Source: QQUD01 sp039029915 (GTDB lineage Bacteria > Chloroflexota > Anaerolineae > Promineifilales > Promineifilaceae). Taken from it: DNA of 35,334 nt. The notes beneath the pieces are model-generated. The model did no database searches and was not told the DNA's origin. It saw only the letters and a list, made by a program, of their open reading frames with translations. The stretch spans positions 1-35,334 of the forward strand of contig JBCCFD010000019.1 of assembly GCA_039029915.1 (NCBI GenBank), in the 5' to 3' direction. Both the position numbers and the translations under genes were made by a program. Position 1 is the stretch's first letter; each line of letters opens with the position of its first letter. Shown piece after piece: positions 1 to 8,365 of this stretch.

Positions 1-2
1 CT

Positions 3-290
3 ACAGGGAGCATTTGGTACAATCTTCCTCTTTCCTGGCATGTGCTCAATACCCAAGAAAAACTCAGAGAGGAAGTCAAACCATCATACTTACCGCCTAT
101 TGAGCTATGGCTAGGACATCAACCATTGCGAACTTGCGTGGTTGCTCAGAATCTTAAAATATCGACCAATAAGGAAGTGCTGCCAATGGTGCAGACCTTA
201 TATGATAGCCACAAATTCGCGTTCTGTTGCAGAATAATTCTGCTCAGCAGCGCTCAACCGATGGCTACAGTATTCAACGTACTTAGGTAA
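3..290 (+). CDS. Possible 3' end of an unknown ORF cut by the window start
   Basis: The frame is open from base 3 to a stop at 288-290. It could be the tail of a gene starting before the window, or a chance ORF. A GTG at 42 is the only internal start near the left edge and has no clear ribosome binding site. The translation has no motif I recognise; its first part (SIWYNLPLSWHV, LPPIELWLGHQPLRT) looks more protein-like than its last 30 residues. It contains no copy of the ACGGCCGT palindrome. I treat it as doubtful. Confidence 0.22.
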   Translation, partial: TGSIWYNLPLSWHVLNTQEKLREEVKPSYLPPIELWLGHQPLRTCVVAQNLKISTNKEVLPMVQTLYDSHKFAFCCRIILLSSAQPMATVFNVLR

Positions 291-616
291 CAGGAAAAAT
301 AGTTTGAAATTTGTGAAATGAATTTGGTCTGTTTACCGAATAGATATATCCATATGATTATATGTGAATTTAACAACGTTAATCAATGTATGAGTGTAAA
401 CTATATGTCAGGTTTTTGTTAAAATCATGTTGAAAATGAGAGAATTTGCCAGTAGTACTCATTTCCTATACCTTTTATGCTATATTTTATTTAAATTCAA
501 TCTGCTTCGCATTGCTCGTCACTTCACACACTAAGGATCAAAAAAGAAACTCAAATCGCTAGATTCACTCGGTACTATTTGTTTGAATTTATTGAACATG
601 ATGCAAAGGATATTGT
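291..616. other. AT-rich spacer upstream of the response regulator
   Basis: About 330 bases without a convincing gene. The stretch is clearly richer in A and T than the flanking genes and has stops in all frames. It presumably holds the promoter of the response regulator at 617, but I could not fix -35/-10 boxes with confidence. AAAGGA at about 605-610 fits a ribosome binding site for the ATG at 617. Confidence 0.5.
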
Positions 617-994
617 ATGCAAACAGTATTGGTAGTTGACGACGAAACAAACATACGGCACATGCTTCGCGTGATGCTAGAAATGTCGGGGTATAGGGTT
701 ATTGAAGCAAGAGATGGGGTTCAGGCCTTAGAAACGGCCGTTGAAGCTAAGCCAGACCTTATTATTCTTGATATCATGATGCCCAAACTTGATGGGTACT
801 CTGTTTGTAAACAGCTACGCGATAATCATTCTGTGCGAAATATTCCGATTCTTATGATGAGCGGGGACAATGCAACTCGGCAAAATCAACTAGAATTCGA
901 ACGGTGTGCTGATCAATTTTTGAGAAAACCATTTCAATTTGATCAACTTTTAGCACATATCACGCATCTTTTAAAAACACCCGCACAGATTTAG
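617..994 (+). CDS. Single-domain response regulator (CheY/Spo0F-like receiver)
   Basis: A 125-residue protein that is only a receiver domain. The acidic pair D8-D9, the phospho-acceptor D52 (LIILDIMMPK), the switch residue S82 (LMMSGD) and K104 (LRKPF) are all present, so it should be phosphorylatable. There is no output domain, so it probably acts by protein-protein contact or as a relay. No kinase gene adjoins it; the nearest histidine kinases lie 23 kb away at 23958 and 25548, and pairing with them is only a guess. It is transcribed alone: a long spacer precedes it and a strong terminator follows at 1076. Codons 40-42 (Thr-Ala-Val) are one copy of the ACGGCCGT palindrome (734). Confidence 0.93.
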   Translation: MQTVLVVDDETNIRHMLRVMLEMSGYRVIEARDGVQALETAVEAKPDLIILDIMMPKLDGYSVCKQLRDNHSVRNIPILMMSGDNATRQNQLEFERCADQFLRKPFQFDQLLAHITHLLKTPAQI

Positions 995-1075
995 AGCAGT
1001 GGCGCCATTGCCATTGTTTTACCTCACCAAGTGGTGTTGAGACCCCACCCGTAGCGTTTACGCTAAAACCACCCT

Positions 1076-1113
1076 AAGGCCGATGTTCATAAACATCGGC
1101 CTTTCGGTTTTTT
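1076..1113 (+). terminator. Rho-independent terminator after the response regulator
   Basis: A perfect 12-bp stem AAGGCCGATGTT / AACATCGGCCTT (1076-1087 and 1092-1103) with loop CATA is followed by TCGG and six T (1108-1113). It lies 81 bases after the regulator stop and ends the plus-strand transcript before the convergent smc gene. The A-rich left flank is weak, so it is best read as a plus-strand terminator. Confidence 0.88.
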
Positions 1114-1215
1114 ATAAGTTTAGATAAATGATAATAGTGAAATTGAGCGATATACCGGCGACTGACCTTGTCAAATTCAGAGCGGATTGAACCACAACGG
1201 CTTTGATCAACCCAG

Positions 1216-1243
1216 CTATCCCATACCCTTGATCCCTAATCCC
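1216..1243 (-). repeat. Degenerate 7-bp tandem array at the smc stop codon
   Basis: Read on the minus strand, the last base of the smc TAG stop begins four 7-mers: GGGATTA, GGGATCA, AGGGTAT and GGGATAG. The same GGGATTA unit recurs after the response regulator gene at 27349 and in short form after the GH15-like gene at 30818. It looks like a dispersed short tandem repeat that sits at gene 3' ends. Confidence 0.55.
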
Positions 1244-4200
1244 TACAACAACTCCGGTTGCTTTACATAATCTTCTGGCTTGATAGAAATCGCCTGACTC
1301 GCACTGTCCGTTCCCATGCTGATGCCGTAGATCGTTTCTGCCGCTTGTACCGTACCGCGATTGTGCGTGATGACAATAAATTGGGTTTGACTCGTTAAGC
1401 TTTTAAGTAAATCCCGAAATCGGTTGATATTGGCTTCGTCTAGCGCCGCATCCACCTCGTCCATAATGCAAAACGGAGTGGGAGAGACTTTGAGCAGTGA
1501 GAAAATAAGGGCTGCTGCTGTCAAAGAGCGTTCGCCACCGGAAAGCAACCCCAGCTCTTGCTCACGACGATTGGGGAGTCTCGCAATAATGTCCACACCG
1601 CTAATGGTTAAATCGTCGGGGTCTGTAAGCTGGAGCCGACCTGCACCACCACCAAATAGCTGGGTAAACGTTTCCCCGAATACGTTGTTGACTTTTTCAA
1701 CCGTCTCGGCGAAGGCGCGTGAGGTGAGGTCGTCTAGTTCATCAATAATTTTGCGAAGCTGGGCTTCAGTTTGATTCAGGTCTTCAATTTGCTGATTCAA
1801 AAATTCAAATCGATCTAATGTTTCTTGATACTCTTCCGGAGCATCGGGGTTGATCGCCCCCATGCGCTGAATTTGGCCGCGATAATTTTGGATCGTTTCC
1901 TCAATATCGGCGGGCAGTTCAGTCACCTTAGGCAATGTTTGCACACCACCAATGGGGAGAGGCGTGGCCCCAATTTGCCCTTCACCATAATCAAGCGCCA
2001 CAATGCCAAGGTCGGTTTTAATCCGATCTTGAAGGGACTCAATTTCGCTTTTACGCTGGGTATAGGTGATTTTGGTTTGGGTGTAGGTCGTTTCTTTGTC
2101 GTGGGTTGATTTTTGCAAAACGGCCGTTTTTTCCTCAAACTCCACCAGTTCAACCCGATTTTCCTGGAGCTGAGAGCGCAGCGGTCCCAATTGGGCATCG
2201 AGTGTGCTTAGTTTATCCTGCAGGGCTTGAAGCTTATCCTGCGTGTCCGTTTCAACTGTACTGTTGAGCTGCTGTTGAAGCGTGGCTTGGCGGGCATTAA
2301 GACGAGTAAGCTGAGTTTCTAACTGGCTCATTGTGGCGCGACGGCTGTCTACAACCGCTTGTCGACCAGCCACGATAGTTTGGGCAGAGTGAATGGCCTG
2401 TTGCAGCGTTTCCCGCTGCTGGGTTGCCTCTGCGACAGGCAGGGCGGCCAGTTGCGTACGCGATTCAAGCACTACTGCCTCTGAGTCAGAAACGGCCGTT
2501 TTTTGAGTTTCAATTAGCTGTTCCACTTCTGAAATTCGTGTCGTTAGTCGATTAACCACGTCCAGCCGCTGTTTCTCTTGTCGTTCTAAAAAGCTGAGCT
2601 GCTGCTTGGCCCGATCTAAAGCGCGCTGGTCTTTAGAGACCGTTTGGTTAAGCGTCTGCTCGTTGCGATTCTTTTTAGACTCATCTTGCTGCATGGCATC
2701 GACTCGATCTTGTTTCGCCTGAATCTCGTCTTGTTGCTTGGCCAGATTAGATTCCAGCGTTTTCAAAGTTTCTGCTTTTGTGGCAACTTCGTCCTGTGCT
2801 TCACGCCAGCGAGATTCCCGCGCTAAAATGTCATTTTCCTGCCCATCTGGGCGGGTGGTTAAAGAGCCATCTGCCGCTGCGATCATACCGTCTGGCGAAA
2901 CGGCGAAACATCCCGCTGGCAAGGTGGTGCCAACCTGATAGGCGGTGTTGCTGTCTTTAACCAATAAAACTTGGCCTAATAGGGCTTGATTGATTCGTTG
3001 AACCTCTTTGCTTGCCTTGACGACACTGCTGGCCCAGCCAATGACGCCGCTGCCTTCCGGTACTGGATGCGTGACTGGTTCAGGGAGGCGGTCAGCTGCA
3101 ATCGCCACCTGCCCAGGATTATCAGATTGGGAAAAAGTTTTTAGGCTCGCTTCATCAGTGAAAATGAGGGCGGCTAGCTTTTCTTTGAGGGCGGCTGAAA
3201 CGGCCATTTTATGCGCTTCAGGAATTTCAATCAAGCTGGCAAAATTGCCCAGCAGTTTAGTCTCATCGCTGATTTGCACCTCTTTAAGCCGCATTTGGTC
3301 GAGCATTTCGACCCGCGCTTCAAGACGGGCAAACTGGCTTTGGGCTTTGCGTAACTGTCGTTCGTCATCACGATGCGCGCGGCGCAGCTGTTTTAGTTCC
3401 TTGATAAGCGCTTGCCGTTCGTCGGTGAGCTGGCGGCGGGCAGTGCGGGCTTCTTTAACGGCCGTTTCGCTTTTTTCTAAAACGGCCGTTAAATTTGTCA
3501 CCTCAGTTTTTACCTTGGTGATCTGATCAGATTCTGTGAGGTTGCTGCTGGCCTTTTGCTCATCGAGCCGCTCTTTGAGCTGATTAAGCTGACCTTCTGC
3601 TTGCGCCAGCTTGTTTTGGGCTTGCTGTTGGCTAGATACGGCCGTTTCCTGCTTCTTTTGCCACTCATTAATTTTGACCTGCTGAGACTGAAAGCCGCTG
3701 TTGAATTCCGTGAGCTGAGACTGCTGGGTATTTAAAGTAGCTTGAGCTTCAGCTAGCGCAACCAGTGATTCATTGAGCTCGCTTTCCGCTTTGGAAAACT
3801 GGATTTCCAGCGGGGGAATTTCGCTTTCCATATCAGAGAGCTGGCGCTGCACTGATTTCTGTCGCTCTTGCAAAATGGCCACCTCTCGGCGGGAGGCTTC
3901 CAAATTGTCCCGCACGTCGTCTCGCTCTTCCTGCAGATCAGTAAGACGCTGCTGCAGTTTGGCAATGCGCCGCTGCAGGTCTGAGGCGTTTTGTTGATGA
4001 ACAAGAAGCTGTCGACGCGTCTCTTGCCATGTTTTTTCAGTGGAAGCGGCCGTTTCTCGGGCAATTCGCAAATCTTCTTTGGCCTGCTCCCAGCGGAACC
4101 CATACCAAATTTGGAGAAGATTGTGTAAATCGGCCGTGACCTGCTCATAATTTTGAGCACGGGTGGCTTGGCGTTTCAATGAGTTTAATCGGGGGCGAAT

Positions 4201-4791
4201 TTCAGCCAAGATGTCGTGTACTCGCATCAAATTGCGTTGAGTTTCTTGTAAGCGACGCAATGTTTCTGACCGACGAGATTTATAATGGTTAATCCCCGCC
4301 GCTTCTTCAAATAAGGCGCGACGTTCATCAGCCTTCAATGAGAGTGCCCGATCGATCAAGCCCTGGCCAATGATAGTGTAGGTACGCTGACTGAGGCCAC
4401 TCGTTGCTAATAGCTCGGTGATGTCTTTGAGGCGCACTTTTTGCCCATTGAGTAAATATTCATTTTCTCCAGAACGATATGCGCGACGACCGATTTCTAC
4501 TTCGTTGTAATCGATTGGAAGCCAACCGTTGCTGTTGTCTAACGTCAGCACGGCCTGCGCCATACCGGCTCTGGGGCGCGATTTACTGCCTGAGAAGATC
4601 ATATCAACGGTGCGCTTGCCGCGAAGCGTGCTGTAGCTTTGCTCCCCCAGCACCCAGCGCACCGCGTCTGCCACATTGCTTTTGCCACTGCCATTTGGCC
4701 CCACAATGGCAGTTAAGCCTTGGTCGAACACAAATTCAGTTTTGCTGGCAAAGGTTTTATACCCCTGTAAGGTGAGTCGTTTGAGTTTCAT
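1243..4791 (-). CDS. smc: Chromosome segregation ATPase SMC
   Basis: Structural maintenance of chromosomes protein of 1182 residues, the usual bacterial length. It forms the ring-shaped condensin (normally with ScpA and ScpB, not seen here) that organises and separates the chromosome. The N-terminal ATPase half has Walker A GPNGSGKS (31-38). Two long coiled coils (about 170-500 and 680-1010, rich in Gln, Glu and Arg) flank a hinge near 515-660. The C-terminal half has signature LSGGE (1083-1087) and Walker B FCIMDEVDAALDEAN (from 1107), followed by the ITHNRGT switch. The start is followed by the typical MKLKRLTLQGYKTF. No ribosome binding site is visible; instead an 8-bp tandem array lies 7 bases upstream. 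Five exact copies of the ACGGCCGT palindrome fall in the coiled coils, all in the Thr-Ala-Val frame. Confidence 0.98.
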   Translation of the reverse strand: MKLKRLTLQGYKTFASKTEFVFDQGLTAIVGPNGSGKSNVADAVRWVLGEQSYSTLRGKRTVDMIFSGSKSRPRAGMAQAVLTLDNSNGWLPIDYNEVEIGRRAYRSGENEYLLNGQKVRLKDITELLATSGLSQRTYTIIGQGLIDRALSLKADERRALFEEAAGINHYKSRRSETLRRLQETQRNLMRVHDILAEIRPRLNSLKRQATRAQNYEQVTADLHNLLQIWYGFRWEQAKEDLRIARETAASTEKTWQETRRQLLVHQQNASDLQRRIAKLQQRLTDLQEERDDVRDNLEASRREVAILQERQKSVQRQLSDMESEIPPLEIQFSKAESELNESLVALAEAQATLNTQQSQLTEFNSGFQSQQVKINEWQKKQETAVSSQQQAQNKLAQAEGQLNQLKERLDEQKASSNLTESDQITKVKTEVTNLTAVLEKSETAVKEARTARRQLTDERQALIKELKQLRRAHRDDERQLRKAQSQFARLEARVEMLDQMRLKEVQISDETKLLGNFASLIEIPEAHKMAVSAALKEKLAALIFTDEASLKTFSQSDNPGQVAIAADRLPEPVTHPVPEGSGVIGWASSVVKASKEVQRINQALLGQVLLVKDSNTAYQVGTTLPAGCFAVSPDGMIAAADGSLTTRPDGQENDILARESRWREAQDEVATKAETLKTLESNLAKQQDEIQAKQDRVDAMQQDESKKNRNEQTLNQTVSKDQRALDRAKQQLSFLERQEKQRLDVVNRLTTRISEVEQLIETQKTAVSDSEAVVLESRTQLAALPVAEATQQRETLQQAIHSAQTIVAGRQAVVDSRRATMSQLETQLTRLNARQATLQQQLNSTVETDTQDKLQALQDKLSTLDAQLGPLRSQLQENRVELVEFEEKTAVLQKSTHDKETTYTQTKITYTQRKSEIESLQDRIKTDLGIVALDYGEGQIGATPLPIGGVQTLPKVTELPADIEETIQNYRGQIQRMGAINPDAPEEYQETLDRFEFLNQQIEDLNQTEAQLRKIIDELDDLTSRAFAETVEKVNNVFGETFTQLFGGGAGRLQLTDPDDLTISGVDIIARLPNRREQELGLLSGGERSLTAAALIFSLLKVSPTPFCIMDEVDAALDEANINRFRDLLKSLTSQTQFIVITHNRGTVQAAETIYGISMGTDSASQAISIKPEDYVKQPELL

Positions 4792-4798
4792 AGATAGT

Positions 4799-4854
4799 AA
4801 ATCAGTAAATCAGTTATTCAGTTATTCAGTAGATCAGTGGTTCAGCGGTTCAGT
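4799..4854. repeat. 8-bp tandem array next to the smc start codon
   Basis: Seven contiguous octamers of pattern NNNTCAGT (AAATCAGT twice, TATTCAGT twice, AGATCAGT, GGTTCAGC, GGTTCAGT) occupy the smc leader, ending 7 bases from its start codon. The array is bracketed by an inverted repeat: TAGTAAATCAGTAA (4795-4808) matches the complement of TTACTGACTTACTA (4862-4875) at 13 of 14 positions. On the smc side no Shine-Dalgarno sequence is present. Confidence 0.75.
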
Positions 4855-4989
4855 TCGTCTTTTACTGACTTACTAAGCGCCTGAAAAACTAATGTACTTC
4901 AAAACAGCGGAGGGCAGTATAGCAGTGATGTAAGCGGTTAGGCAAATGGGTGTAGTCTATTTTATTTCGCTTTGCGGGAAAGTAAGATA

Positions 4990-4995
4990 TATAAT
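4990..4995 (+). promoter_or_regulatory. Possible -10 box for the cyclase operon
   Basis: TATAAT lies 53 bases before the GTG start of the first cyclase, in the spacer it shares with smc. No good -35 hexamer stands 16-18 bases upstream, so only the -10 match supports this call. Confidence 0.3.
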
Positions 4996-5047
4996 GTAAA
5001 CCTGTTTTTCGTATCAGGGTAGGCGTTGTAATGAAGAAGAGAGTAGC

Positions 5048-8000
5048 GTGGTTAATTATAGGCAACTAGAACATGCCATCGCCGTCATTGAAACCCAACG
5101 AGACTTGCTAGGCGATGAAATTGTTGACTTATCATTGAACTCCTTACGTGAGAAGCTAACAGCCCTTCAAAACGACAACTCAGGCAAGCAGTACAGCGAT
5201 GTGACTGTACTCGTCGCAGACATTTCAGGGTTTACCAAAATGTCTGAGGTGCGTGATGCTGAGTTGGTTCGTGAAACCATTAATGCGGTTTGGCAAAGGC
5301 TTGATCACGTCATTGAGTCCTGGGGTGGCACGGTTGATAAGCATGTTGGTGATGCTGTCATCGCGCTATTTGGGGTGCCTGTTTCACGGGAGGATGATCC
5401 AGAACGCGCCATTCAGGCGGCGCTTGATATGCAGATGGAGCTGACCCTTATTAATGAAAGGATGCGTCAGCGTACGGGTCAAACCCACTTTTTACTTTCC
5501 ACGCCCAAAACAAATTTAGGTATGCGCATTGCCCTTCATCGAGGCCCGGTCTTTTTTGGTAGGGTGGGCACTTCAGATGAGATAACGGCCGTTGGTGAAG
5601 CCGTTAATATTGCGAATCAGCTAGAAAAGATGGCGCCTGTGCAGGGCGTGCTTGTTTCCGAAGACGTTTATCAACACGTCCAATCCCTTTTTGAAGTTGA
5701 ACCGCTAGATCCTATCGTGATAGAAGGAAAGTCAGCTTTGACTTACCTCTATGTGATTATGCGGGAGCGCGCCCGACCGTTCCATATGTCTATTCGTGGT
5801 ATCGAAGGAGTGAGAACGCGCATCGTTGGGCGGACGGATGAACTGCAGCAGCTTCAAGACATCATGCAGGAAACGATCGATAGTGGTTTGCTGCGGGTTA
5901 TGACCATCGAAGGTAGCTCAGGCATCGGCAAGTCTCGTTTGCTTTATGAGTTTGAACAGCTCATCAATTTGTTACCAGAGCGGATTCAGCTATTTAGAGG
6001 ACGCGTGCATCAGGAAGTAGGTCAGACGGCCTACACTTTATTCCGCGATCTTTTTTCAAACCATTTTGATATTCACCATCGTAATAGCCCCGTGGTGGCG
6101 CGTGAGAAGCTGGTGCGCGGCGTTGTTGACATGATGGATGAAGACCCCACTCGCGCTCAAGAGCGGGCTCACTTTATGGGTCAGCTGCTAGGCTTTGACT
6201 TTTTGGACAGCCCCTTTTTACAGGGAATTGAAGATGATGCTCAGCAGATTCGGGAGACGGCGTTTCATGATATTGTGGAATATTTTACGGCCGTTACCAA
6301 CAAAAATAGCATCGCCATTCTTTTCCTTGAAGATGTACATTGGGCAGATGAAGGCTCCTTTGACTTGATCGACTATTTGGTGCAATCCTGCGCCAACATA
6401 CCTATGATGATCATTTGTTTGGCACGGCCGCACCTCTTTGAGGCACGCCCCTCATGGGCCATCATCGAAACGTTAAATCCCGGCATTTATCAGCGTATCA
6501 CCTTGCCAAACTTGTCATCGATCGACAGTCGTCACTTAGCCCTTGATATTTTGCGCAATGTGAGCCAAATGCCCATGCGCCTTGTGGATATGATTGTGAC
6601 AGGTGCTGAAGGGAACCCGTTTTATTTGGAAGAATTGGTCTCTATGCTCATTGAGTGGGAGGTTATCAAACCTGGTGATAATCGCTGGCAGGTCAACATG
6701 CTCGATGTGCCAGCGATTCACTCACCGCTGTCGCTAGCGGGGTTATTACAAATGCGCCTTGAGCGTTTGCCTGACCTTGAGCGTACGATTTTGCAAAAAG
6801 CGGCCGTTTTAGGCCAGGTTTTTTGGGATAGCTTGTTGATTCATCTGATTCAAGCTGAAGATGTGTCGGTGACGAGCACCCAAATCGTTGATACCCTCTA
6901 TAATTTGGAAAAAGGCGCGTGGATTCATCGGCGTAAGTTGTCAACGATTGAAGATGTACAAGAGTATGCGTTCCGACACGACAGCTTGCGTGTAGCGATT
7001 TACGAGTCGATCCCTGAAGAGAAACGTCTGCAAGATCACGCTCAAACCGCCTCGTGGTTCGCCACCAATCGCACCCGATATGAAAATCAATTTACGCCAG
7101 TGGTGGCGTACCATTTTGCTCAAGCGCAAGATAATTTGATGGCTGGAGATTGGTTTAACCGTGCTGCGGAATATGCACGCTCGGCCTATATGCCCGAAAC
7201 GTCTATTTATTATTATCGTCAAGCATTAACCCATCTATCAAGTTCGCTGGCGAATGAACAAACTGATGCCTTGTTACAAAAGCAGTTGGTCTGGAATGAA
7301 GGGTTGGCAGAGATGCTGCGTATACAGGCGCGTTTTGGAGCGGCTATTGATGCGTATAGTGAGATGATTGGGGCGGCTGAACAAATAAAAGATGATGCGT
7401 CTACCCTACGCGGTTTGGTTGCTTATCTTAAAGTGGTTAGCTTGCGGGGCAATGCGGATTTGGTGACGCAAACGGCCGTTAAAATTGAAACGCTCGCTCG
7501 TCAGAACAACGCACCAGCTCAGGTTGCGCTTGGTTTAGTTGGCAAGGCATGGGCTTACGTCTTAACAGATCGCATCTCAGAAGCGATACCGCTCGCCCGT
7601 GAGGCCTTGACGCTAAGCCAGACAACTGTTTCAATGACGGAGGTGGCATTTAGCCAGACTATTTTGGCGAATATTGCTCGCCTTACAAACCACCCTAAAC
7701 AAGCAGGTCAACTACTGAGACGAGCCACAAAACAGTTCCAGCTTGCCAATGAGCGTTTATGGGAAGGGTTGCTTACCGCCAATTTAGCCCATTTAGCACA
7801 TCGAGAAGAAAAGCGAGAAATCGCTACTTCTCTCTATCAAGAAAGCCTACGTATGGCGCGCGAAATTGGTGACTTTTATCTATCAATTATCAGTCTTCGT
7901 AAATTGGGACTGTTGGCACAGTATGAAGGCATTTATAATAGAGCAGAACAATATTTTCAACAGGCGTTGATTATGGCTGAGCGTAGCCACCAACGACGTT

Positions 8001-8359
8001 ATCAGGCTATGATTGCCAATGACCTCGGCGACCTTTACCTTGATTGGGGAAGTGCGACCGACCAAGAAATTTTTGTTGAAATTGACACGCTCACGCAACA
8101 GGCGTACATTTGGCTTCATAAAGCAGTTCGCACAAGTGAAGAAGCCGGTTATACGCTCATCTTAGCCCAAAGTTTAGAGGTACTCTCTCGCTTACAATTA
8201 ATTGAAAAAAATGAAGAGGCGGCAAAGAAAAGCATTAATCGTGCCATTGGCCTGCTGGCTGATGCCAAAACGGAATTTTTAGAGAGAACGCCAAGAAATA
8301 AAAAGCAAGAACTGCAGATTTCATTGAACGAACTGCTTGCGCATATTGAAAGCGCATAA
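5048..8359 (+). CDS. Class III nucleotide cyclase-STAND ATPase-TPR protein (metal-site partner)
   Basis: An 1103-residue signalling protein. A cyclase homology domain (about 50-230) is followed by a STAND/AAA-type ATPase with Walker A GSSGIGKS (289-296), Walker B ILFLEDVHWAD (near 428) and the EGNPFYLEEL motif typical of such fusions, then a C-terminal TPR-like region. In the cyclase both metal-binding aspartates are present (D58 in VADISGFT, D102 in KHVGDAV), as is K98. However, the Asn-x3-Arg motif reads N187-IAN-Q191, so the transition-state Arg is Gln (codon CAG at 5618), and the usual GDxVN is GEAVN. Alone it should be weak or inactive. The GTG start is chosen because the paralogue downstream aligns from its first residue. 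It sits 6 bases before that paralogue, so the two are probably co-transcribed. The actual nucleotide product is unknown. Confidence 0.92.
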   Translation: MVNYRQLEHAIAVIETQRDLLGDEIVDLSLNSLREKLTALQNDNSGKQYSDVTVLVADISGFTKMSEVRDAELVRETINAVWQRLDHVIESWGGTVDKHVGDAVIALFGVPVSREDDPERAIQAALDMQMELTLINERMRQRTGQTHFLLSTPKTNLGMRIALHRGPVFFGRVGTSDEITAVGEAVNIANQLEKMAPVQGVLVSEDVYQHVQSLFEVEPLDPIVIEGKSALTYLYVIMRERARPFHMSIRGIEGVRTRIVGRTDELQQLQDIMQETIDSGLLRVMTIEGSSGIGKSRLLYEFEQLINLLPERIQLFRGRVHQEVGQTAYTLFRDLFSNHFDIHHRNSPVVAREKLVRGVVDMMDEDPTRAQERAHFMGQLLGFDFLDSPFLQGIEDDAQQIRETAFHDIVEYFTAVTNKNSIAILFLEDVHWADEGSFDLIDYLVQSCANIPMMIICLARPHLFEARPSWAIIETLNPGIYQRITLPNLSSIDSRHLALDILRNVSQMPMRLVDMIVTGAEGNPFYLEELVSMLIEWEVIKPGDNRWQVNMLDVPAIHSPLSLAGLLQMRLERLPDLERTILQKAAVLGQVFWDSLLIHLIQAEDVSVTSTQIVDTLYNLEKGAWIHRRKLSTIEDVQEYAFRHDSLRVAIYESIPEEKRLQDHAQTASWFATNRTRYENQFTPVVAYHFAQAQDNLMAGDWFNRAAEYARSAYMPETSIYYYRQALTHLSSSLANEQTDALLQKQLVWNEGLAEMLRIQARFGAAIDAYSEMIGAAEQIKDDASTLRGLVAYLKVVSLRGNADLVTQTAVKIETLARQNNAPAQVALGLVGKAWAYVLTDRISEAIPLAREALTLSQTTVSMTEVAFSQTILANIARLTNHPKQAGQLLRRATKQFQLANERLWEGLLTANLAHLAHREEKREIATSLYQESLRMAREIGDFYLSIISLRKLGLLAQYEGIYNRAEQYFQQALIMAERSHQRRYQAMIANDLGDLYLDWGSATDQEIFVEIDTLTQQAYIWLHKAVRTSEEAGYTLILAQSLEVLSRLQLIEKNEEAAKKSINRAIGLLADAKTEFLERTPRNKKQELQISLNELLAHIESA

Positions 8360-8365
8360 ACCCAA

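Noticed and set aside
3008..3526. 172-codon plus-strand ORF inside smc
   Set aside because: It is the antisense of a well-supported SMC coiled-coil/hinge region; its Ser/Arg/Cys-rich translation is what antisense of Gln/Glu-rich coiled coil gives.
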